Of a stretch of DNA of 12,021 bases, positions 7,141 to 12,021 are shown in pieces. This DNA is from Bacteroidales bacterium UBA7569. GTDB taxonomy: Bacteria > Bacteroidota > Bacteroidia > Bacteroidales > Paludibacteraceae. Positions within the stretch are counted from its first letter, which is position 1. Every line of letters starts with the position of its first letter. Made by a program: the position numbers and the translations under genes. The DNA is taken from positions 36,773 to 48,793 of the forward strand of contig DLLF01000019.1 in assembly GCA_002477945.1 (NCBI GenBank), in the 5' to 3' direction. Under the pieces are notes generated by a model. That model did no database searches. It saw nothing but the letters and a program-made list of their open reading frames with translations, and was not told where the DNA came from.

Positions 7141-8337
7141 ATGAAGATATTAGTATTGAATTGCGGCAGTTCGTCCATCAAGTACAAACTCTTTGAGATG
7201 GAGAAGAAAGCCGTTATAGCACAAGGCGGCGTGGAGAAAATAGGTCTTCCGGATTCTTTCCTTATGGTCAAATTGCCAAACGGAGAGAAAGTGCAGATTG
7301 ACAAACCCATGCCCGAACACACCATCGGCATTGAGTTGATACTGCAAACACTGACGGACAAGAATATCGGGTGCATTGCAAGTTTGGACGAAATCAATGC
7401 GGTGGGACATCGTGTAGTACATGGCGGCGAGCGTTTCAACAAGTCGGTTCTCATCACGGATGAGGTGCGCCGTGAGATTGTACAGTGTGCAGAGTTAGCT
7501 CCGTTGCACAACCCTGCCAATTTGAAAGGTATAGATGCTATCAGCAAGACACTCCCCGGAGTTCCTCAAGTGGCGGTGTTTGACACGGCGTTCCATCAAA
7601 CAATGCCCGACTATGCCTACATGTATGCCATCCCTTATGAACTCTATGAGAAATATGCCATCCGCCGTTATGGTTTCCATGGCACTTCGCATCGCTATGT
7701 ATCAAAGCGTGTGTGTGAGTTTTTGGGAGCAGACCCAAAGTCAAAGAAAGTGATTACCGCCCATATAGGCAACGGCGGCAGTTGCGCAGCAGTACTATAC
7801 GGAGAATCGGTGGACACCAGTATGGGACTTACTCCTGTGGAGGGCTTGATGATGGGAACACGTGCCGGTGATCTTGACTTGGGTGCAGCCATGTACATAA
7901 TGGACAAGGAACATCTTACGACAGCAGAGTTTTCCACCTTGGTGAACAAGAAGTCGGGTTTGGCAGGCGTGTCGGGTGTATCATCGGATGCACGTGATAT
8001 AGATGCTGCCGTGAAGGCGGGAAACAAGCGTGCAGACCTTGCAAGGAAGATGTTTATCTATCGTGTTGTCAAATACATCGGTGCATACGCTGCTGCCATG
8101 AACGGTGTGGACATCATAGCCTTTACCGGAGGTATCGGTGAGAACGATACGTATATACGCAGAGAAATCATCAAGGGGCTTTCCTACTTGGGTATTACTC
8201 TGAACGAGGAAGTGAACGCCGTTTCCCGAGGAAAGGAAGCCTTGCTGTCCACGCAGGACAGCAAGGTGCAAGTGTGCGTTATTCCGACCGATGAGGAACT
8301 GATGATTGCCACGGACACTGCCGCTTTGGTAGGGTAG
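7141..8337 (+). CDS. ackA: Acetate kinase
   Basis: Acetate kinase transfers phosphate from acetyl phosphate to ADP, giving acetate and ATP; with Pta it forms the main acetate-producing, ATP-yielding branch. I chose the ATG at 7141 (398 residues) rather than the in-frame GTG at 7132, which overlaps the pta stop. The ATG start gives the canonical MKILVLNCGSSSIKY, and active-site residues then fall at the same numbers as in the Methanosarcina enzyme: Asn7, Ser10, Ser12, Lys14, Arg91, His123, Asp148, His180, Asn211 and Arg241, with the late Glu at 385. Other ASKHA-fold signatures are HRVVHGGE (90-97), GFHGTSHRYVS (178-188), IGNGGS (209-214), MGTRAGDLD (238-246) and FTGGIGEND (328-336). The protein is complete with no unusual features. 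It ends just before a bidirectional terminator. Confidence 0.98.
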   Translation: MKILVLNCGSSSIKYKLFEMEKKAVIAQGGVEKIGLPDSFLMVKLPNGEKVQIDKPMPEHTIGIELILQTLTDKNIGCIASLDEINAVGHRVVHGGERFNKSVLITDEVRREIVQCAELAPLHNPANLKGIDAISKTLPGVPQVAVFDTAFHQTMPDYAYMYAIPYELYEKYAIRRYGFHGTSHRYVSKRVCEFLGADPKSKKVITAHIGNGGSCAAVLYGESVDTSMGLTPVEGLMMGTRAGDLDLGAAMYIMDKEHLTTAEFSTLVNKKSGLAGVSGVSSDARDIDAAVKAGNKRADLARKMFIYRVVKYIGAYAAAMNGVDIIAFTGGIGENDTYIRREIIKGLSYLGITLNEEVNAVSRGKEALLSTQDSKVQVCVIPTDEELMIATDTAALVG

Positions 8338-8410
8338 GCGGGAAAAACCAGTACCCATAGTGACTGTTTCTTTCCGAAACGATAATCTTTTGAGGAAAGC
8401 ATAAGAAGAG

Positions 8411-8443
8411 AGGGTACTCCGCTGCGGGGTACCCTCTTCTTTT
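8411..8443. terminator. Bidirectional intrinsic terminator between ackA and tig
   Basis: The arms AGGGTACTCC (8411-8420) and GGGGTACCCT (8426-8435) pair over ten bases with one G-U wobble around the loop GCTGC. On the plus strand CTTCTTTT follows (8436-8443). On the minus strand the matching A-rich flank at 8401-8409 gives a T-rich tail. This suits termination of ackA from the left and tig from the right. It is the only hairpin with tails that I see in the 140 bases between these convergent genes. Confidence 0.85.
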
Positions 8444-8477
8444 ATGAGCAAACAGAGTTACAGTCTCTATCTTCCGT

Positions 8478-9815
8478 TCAGGCTTTCATTAACTTGCCAA
8501 ACTCTTCGTGTGAGATTGTTTTTGTCTTCAATTTGACAACACCCTTCAATGCTTCGAAGACTTTGTTTTCGCGGACACGCTCTGCAATGCCGCGCAGTTG
8601 GTCTTCTTTCTTGAGCATTTCGTTGGCATACTGAGTCAGGATGGCATCGTCCACGCCTGCCAGTCCGTATTGCATAAACTGCATACGGGTAATCTCTTTG
8701 GCATAGGCTTCAATGTCTTCTTTCTCAACTTTAACGGAGAAATGTTCAGCCAATTGGTCCACTGCGAGGTTCCAACGGAGTTCATTGAGCATTGCGGGGT
8801 ACTCCTCGTCCAGTTTTTCGGGAGTGAGATTGCTGTTTGTAGCAAGAACCCAACGTTTCAAGAAAGCGTCAGGGAAAGCAAGTCCTTCCATTTTCTTGAG
8901 GACAGCCGCTTTGGCATCCAATCCGAACTTGTAGTTGGCATCATCGGTGAAGTTTTTCTTGATCTCCTCGCGAATACGTGTACGGAATTCTTCTTCGTTG
9001 GCAACAGCATCTTTGCCATATACTTTGGCGAACAACTCGGCATCAACAGGTGCCGGTTCGTGACGGGTTATTTCGGTTACCTCGAAAGTGCAATCGCCCT
9101 CATGGTCTTTGACTTCCTCTTTCTTGATTCCCAGCATAGAAGCCACTTCTGCTTCGTTGCCATAAGCCTTCATGGGATTGAATGTGATGACATCGCCTTT
9201 CTTGGCATTGATGAACAATTCTTTCTGTTTGTCATCCGCCATATAGCGCGGTGAGAGAACGGCACCTTCTTTGTGGATTCCTCCTTCCTTTTGCTCGGTG
9301 AGAACACCCTTTACCATATCGTCGGCTTCCACCTGCTCGGCGGGTACATACGAACCGAAACGAGCGGCATAGGCATTCACCTGTTCGTCAACCATTTTGT
9401 CCTCTACTTCAATGTCGTAGTAGGTAAGTGTATCCTTGGCGGTCAAGGTGGCGTCGAAAACGGGAGCAAGGGCTATGTCGAAAGCGAAGTTGAATGTGTC
9501 ATCGTTGTCCCAGTCAATGGCAGGAGTAGCCTCTTCATTGGGGAGGGGTTCGCCCAGGATGTTCAGTTTCTGCTCCTTGATGTAGTTGTAAATGCCATCG
9601 TTGATGGCCTTGTTTACTTCTTCGCCGAGTACAGCCTTGCCGTACATTTTCTTTACGAGGGAAGCCGGCACCATACCCGGGCGGAATCCCGGTATATTAG
9701 CCTTGTGACGAATGTCTTTCAACTGCTTGGCTACGTTTTCCTGATAGTCGGCAGGTTCGATCGTGATCGTCAGAGTAGCATTGAGTTGGTCAATGTCTTT
9801 CTTTACTACTTGCAT
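8478..9815 (-). CDS. tig: Trigger factor, ribosome-associated chaperone
   Basis: Trigger factor docks at the ribosomal exit tunnel next to protein L23 and shields nascent chains. The 445-residue protein starts at the ATG complementary to 9813-9815. The N-terminal ribosome-binding domain carries the signature GFRPGMVP at residues 43-50, the same numbers as GFRKGKVP in E. coli. The C-terminal part (about 255-430) is helical and charged, as expected for the chaperone arms. The middle domain (about 160-250) sits where the FKBP-type prolyl isomerase lies, but I do not see typical FKBP active-site motifs, so isomerase activity is doubtful. The gene follows typA by 40 bases on the same strand and is probably co-transcribed. 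In many bacteria tig is followed by clpP and clpX; here the next gene is the convergent ackA. Confidence 0.96.
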   Translation of the reverse strand: MQVVKKDIDQLNATLTITIEPADYQENVAKQLKDIRHKANIPGFRPGMVPASLVKKMYGKAVLGEEVNKAINDGIYNYIKEQKLNILGEPLPNEEATPAIDWDNDDTFNFAFDIALAPVFDATLTAKDTLTYYDIEVEDKMVDEQVNAYAARFGSYVPAEQVEADDMVKGVLTEQKEGGIHKEGAVLSPRYMADDKQKELFINAKKGDVITFNPMKAYGNEAEVASMLGIKKEEVKDHEGDCTFEVTEITRHEPAPVDAELFAKVYGKDAVANEEEFRTRIREEIKKNFTDDANYKFGLDAKAAVLKKMEGLAFPDAFLKRWVLATNSNLTPEKLDEEYPAMLNELRWNLAVDQLAEHFSVKVEKEDIEAYAKEITRMQFMQYGLAGVDDAILTQYANEMLKKEDQLRGIAERVRENKVFEALKGVVKLKTKTISHEEFGKLMKA

Positions 9816-9855
9816 GATTCAAATATTTATCAGTTTCTTATTATGTTCATTATGT

Positions 9856-11670
9856 TCAGTCGTTGTCGGAACGGAGTTTGGCACGTTTGCGCTCTGTTTC
9901 GTCCAATATGATTTTTCGGATACGCATGTGTGCGGGTGTCACCTCTACATATTCATCTTCTTTGATATATTCTAACGCCTCTTCGAGGGAGAAGATAATG
10001 GGAGGAGGCAATACCGCTTTGTCGTCGGCAGACTTGGATCGCATATTGGTGAGTTTTTTGGATTTTGTGACGTTGATCACGATGTCGCCTTCCTTTGCGT
10101 TCTCTCCCACAACCTGTCCTGCATAGACTTCTTCTCCCGGATTGATGAAGAACCGTCCGCGGTCTTGCAGTTTATCCAATGCATAGGCATACGCCGTGCC
10201 GCTTTCCATTGCAATAAGAGAGCCATTATTGCGTTTTGTAATTTCTCCCTTATAGGGTTGGAACTCCAGGAAGCGGTGTGCCATGATGGCTTCTCCCGCC
10301 GAGACATTCATAACGTATGTACGCATACCGATGATGCCTCGTGAAGGGATGGTGAACTCGAGTTGCACACGGTCGTTGACCATTTCCATCTTGGTCATGT
10401 CTCCCTTGTGAGTGGAGACATATTCTATAATCTTGCCGGAGCAATCTTCGGGAGTGTTGACGGTGAGTTGCTCGACCGGTTCGCACTTGACTCCGTCGAT
10501 TTCCTTGATGATTACTTGCGGTTGCCCCACTTGCAGTTCGTAGCCTTCGCGGCGCATAGTCTCAATCAAGACGGAGAGATGCAGTACACCCCGTCCGAAC
10601 ACGTGCCATGAGTTCTCATCGGTACCTCTTTCCACCCGTAAGGCAAGGTTCTTTTCCAACTCTTTGTTCAACCTGTCCTGAATATGGCGGCTAGTGACAA
10701 ACTTACCGTCTTGTCCGAAGAAAGGCGAATCGTTGATAGTGAAAACCATTGACATGGTCGGCTCGTCAATAGCAATGGGCTTGAGCGGTTCCGGATTTTC
10801 GTAATCACAGATAGTATCGCCTATCTCAAACCCGTCGATACCGATCAATGCACATATATCCCCGCTTTTCACTTCGTCGGTTTTGACATGTCCCATGCCC
10901 TGGAACGTGTGCAACTCTTTGATTTTGGTCTTGACCATAGTGCCGTCTTTCTTTGCCAGAGTGACGTTCATGCCGTCTTTGAGTGTACCGCGGTGTACAC
11001 GTCCGACGGCGATACGTCCGACGTAGGGATTGTAGTCGAGAGAAGTGATCAGCATCTGGGGTGTTCCTTCGAGCATCTGCGGTGCAGGAATATACTCAAT
11101 GATAGCGTCCATAAGTGCCGTGAGGTCGTTGGTTGGTTTGTGCCAATCGGTTGACATCCATCCGTTTTTGGCAGAACCGTAGATGGTCTGGAAGTCCAAT
11201 TGGTCTTCGGTGGCATCAAGATTGACCATGAGGTCGAATACTGCTTCCTGCACTTCATCGGGTCGGCAATTGAGTTTGTCCACCTTGTTGATAACCACAA
11301 TGGGTTTAAGATTCATCTGCAAAGCCTTTTGCAAGACAAAGCGTGTTTGCGGCATAGGACCTTCGAACGCATCAACCAACAGCAAAACACCGTCAGCCAT
11401 ATTGAGTACACGTTCCACTTCACCTCCGAAATCGGCGTGTCCCGGGGTGTCAATAATGTTGATTTTGTATCCTTTATAGTTGATGCTTACGTTCTTTGCC
11501 AAGATTGTGATACCCCGCTCCCGCTCCAGTTCGTTGTTGTCCAGAATGAGTTCACCTTTCTGTTCGTTGTCGCGAAAGAGGTGTGCGGTGTAGAGCATCT
11601 TGTCGACCAGAGTCGTTTTGCCGTGGTCAACGTGAGCGATGATAGCAATGTTTCTGATTTTTTGCTGCAT
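9856..11670 (-). CDS. typA: Ribosome-binding translational GTPase TypA/BipA
   Basis: TypA/BipA is a GTPase of the EF-G group that binds the 70S ribosome and assists 50S assembly and stress or low-temperature growth. An upstream in-frame start would add 62 residues. I chose the ATG complementary to 11668-11670 because it gives MQQKIRNIAIIAHVDHGKTT, the standard N-terminus, and the normal length of 604 residues. The longer version would also run through the promoter. G motifs are AHVDHGKT (12-19), ERGITI (51-56), DTPGHADF (74-81) and NKVDK (128-132), with GSAKNGW as the fifth. The C-terminus, about 90 residues rich in charge and including PPPIIFSLEEALEYI, matches the BipA-specific domain. It is the first gene of a minus-strand unit with tig. 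Confidence 0.98.
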   Translation of the reverse strand: MQQKIRNIAIIAHVDHGKTTLVDKMLYTAHLFRDNEQKGELILDNNELERERGITILAKNVSINYKGYKINIIDTPGHADFGGEVERVLNMADGVLLLVDAFEGPMPQTRFVLQKALQMNLKPIVVINKVDKLNCRPDEVQEAVFDLMVNLDATEDQLDFQTIYGSAKNGWMSTDWHKPTNDLTALMDAIIEYIPAPQMLEGTPQMLITSLDYNPYVGRIAVGRVHRGTLKDGMNVTLAKKDGTMVKTKIKELHTFQGMGHVKTDEVKSGDICALIGIDGFEIGDTICDYENPEPLKPIAIDEPTMSMVFTINDSPFFGQDGKFVTSRHIQDRLNKELEKNLALRVERGTDENSWHVFGRGVLHLSVLIETMRREGYELQVGQPQVIIKEIDGVKCEPVEQLTVNTPEDCSGKIIEYVSTHKGDMTKMEMVNDRVQLEFTIPSRGIIGMRTYVMNVSAGEAIMAHRFLEFQPYKGEITKRNNGSLIAMESGTAYAYALDKLQDRGRFFINPGEEVYAGQVVGENAKEGDIVINVTKSKKLTNMRSKSADDKAVLPPPIIFSLEEALEYIKEDEYVEVTPAHMRIRKIILDETERKRAKLRSDND

Positions 11671-11710
11671 ATATACTATTTCTATTTTGTTGGTTTGCAA
11701 GAATCTGCGC

Positions 11711-11747
11711 ACCTTTGTACTCTCAATACAGAGAGGGTGCAAAGGTA
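11711..11747 (-). promoter_or_regulatory. typA promoter -7 element within an inverted repeat
   Basis: On the minus strand the sequence TACCTTTG (11747-11740) matches the Bacteroides -7 consensus TAnnTTTG exactly and lies about 70 bases before the typA start. No exact TTTG is present about 20 bases upstream; the closest is a T-rich GTTTTA. The element is half of a dyad: ACCTTTG at 11711-11717 on the plus strand mirrors it, and CTCTC (11720-11724) pairs with GAGAG (11731-11735) inside. A transcript starting here would carry part of this hairpin at its 5' end. Confidence 0.7.
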
Positions 11748-11833
11748 CGTAAAAAAAATGATATAATAAAACAGCGGAGCCATCGCCCAATGATAACCGC
11801 ATCCGAACAATAAGAGATATAATTTTATATACC

Positions 11834-11867
11834 TTTCTTTTCTTTTGCCTGACCAAAAGGAAGGAAA
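11834..11867. other. 14-bp stem-loop in the right flank
   Basis: The arms TTTCTTTTCTTTTG (11834-11847) and CAAAAGGAAGGAAA (11854-11867) pair over 14 positions, two as G-U wobbles on the plus-strand RNA, around the loop CCTGAC. Neither side has a clean T-run, so it is not a standard terminator. It may belong to the same intergenic repeat material as the right-end repeat. The role is unknown. Confidence 0.5.
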
Positions 11868-11934
11868 CCCAAAAGACTCCCCCAACTCCCTCAGAGAGGG
11901 GCTATGAGCAGCCTTAACCTACGGATTGATTTAC

Positions 11935-11967
11935 GTCGGGCGTTGCCAAAAATACAAGTTGCCCGAC
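11935..11967. other. Stem-loop GTCGGGC/GCCCGAC beside the right repeat
   Basis: The perfect 7-base arms at 11935-11941 and 11961-11967 enclose a 19-base loop, and the outer arm overlaps the inner edge of the right repeat copy by three bases. The left copy has a different stem-loop in the same relative place (62-67 with 101-106), suggesting that the repeat family consists of a conserved block followed by a variable hairpin. Confidence 0.5.
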
Positions 11968-12021
11968 ACCATGCCGGAAGAAACAGATCCTCTGACCCTC
12001 GCTTTGCAAATTAATTCCGCC
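11965..12021 (-). repeat. Right copy of the 57-bp inverted repeat
   Basis: This is the reverse-complement partner of the copy at 1-57, with 52 of 57 matching positions and the outermost 22 identical. On the plus strand an ATG at 11971 opens the frame MPEETDPLTLALQINSA, which continues to the window edge. The matching frame at the left end differs at four codons, three of them changing the amino acid, so selection on a protein is not evident. Each copy lies upstream of an operon that reads into the window and has the same orientation relative to that operon. Confidence 0.9.

Larger units (their letters stand above)
11671..11964. other. Gene-free right flank: typA leader and hairpins
   Basis: I find no convincing gene here. 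The part nearest typA is an A/T-rich leader with no clear Shine-Dalgarno sequence, as is usual in this phylum. It is followed outward by the promoter dyad (11711-11747), a long hairpin (11834-11867), a small perfect hairpin CCCTC-AGA-GAGGG (11888-11900) and a stem-loop touching the right repeat (11935-11967). On the plus strand a frame of 21 codons without a stop precedes the ATG at 11971, but it runs through the stem-loop and is probably not translated. Confidence 0.6.

Noticed and set aside
11671..11856. A 62-residue N-terminal extension of TypA
   Set aside because: The extension overlaps the TACCTTTG promoter element and has no family similarity, while the downstream ATG gives the standard TypA start and length.
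1..12021. A composite or cargo-carrying transposon bounded by terminal inverted repeats
   Set aside because: No transposase or integrase gene is present, the cargo is core metabolism and translation, and target-site duplications would lie outside the window. The repeats are better treated as an inverted intergenic pair for now.
1..12021. tRNA, rRNA, CRISPR array or defence genes
   Set aside because: I saw no cloverleaf-like block, no rRNA segment, no regularly spaced direct repeats and no defence-type protein motifs in any main frame.

Overview
The window looks like ordinary chromosome of a member of the order Bacteroidales (Bacteroides, Parabacteroides or a close relative). The evidence is protein content and sequence style: a Bacteroidetes-type cluster of GH133 debranching enzyme, GT4 glycosyltransferase and GH57 protein; a short acetate pathway pair (pta-ackA); a trigger factor with a divergent middle domain; a TACCTTTG promoter element matching the Bacteroides -7 consensus TAnnTTTG; and A/T-rich start regions without clear Shine-Dalgarno sequences.

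Layout. Positions 1-442 are a gene-free left flank with a repeat copy, an operator-like palindrome and a strong hairpin. Positions 443-6084 carry four tightly packed plus-strand genes (gaps of 8, 12 and 24 bases): GDP-mannose pyrophosphorylase, glycogen debranching enzyme, GT4 glycosyltransferase and GH57 alpha-amylase-like protein. They look like one operon for nucleotide-sugar and intracellular alpha-glucan metabolism. After 49 bases come pta and ackA (6134-8337), which convert acetyl-CoA to acetate plus ATP. A bidirectional terminator at about 8411-8443 separates them from the convergent minus-strand pair typA then tig (11670 down to 8478), a translation GTPase and a ribosome-bound chaperone. 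Positions 11671-12021 are a gene-free right flank with the typA promoter, several hairpins and the second repeat copy.

The most striking structural feature is that the window begins and ends with the same sequence in inverted orientation: 57 bases with 52 matches, the outer 22 identical. No transposase, integrase or recombinase lies between the copies and the content is housekeeping, so a transposon is unlikely. An intergenic repeat family, or the 5' ends of two outward-facing paralogous genes, fits better. The pair could still mediate inversion of the 12-kb block.

The most interesting protein-level feature is in the glucan operon. Two neighbouring hydrolase-family proteins each appear to lack a catalytic acid: the GH57 protein has Gly242 where active members have the Asp of MDYETFGEH, and the GH133 protein has Asn420 where the family usually has the Asp of TWMD. 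I did not find a new defence system, mobile element, RNA gene or CRISPR array.
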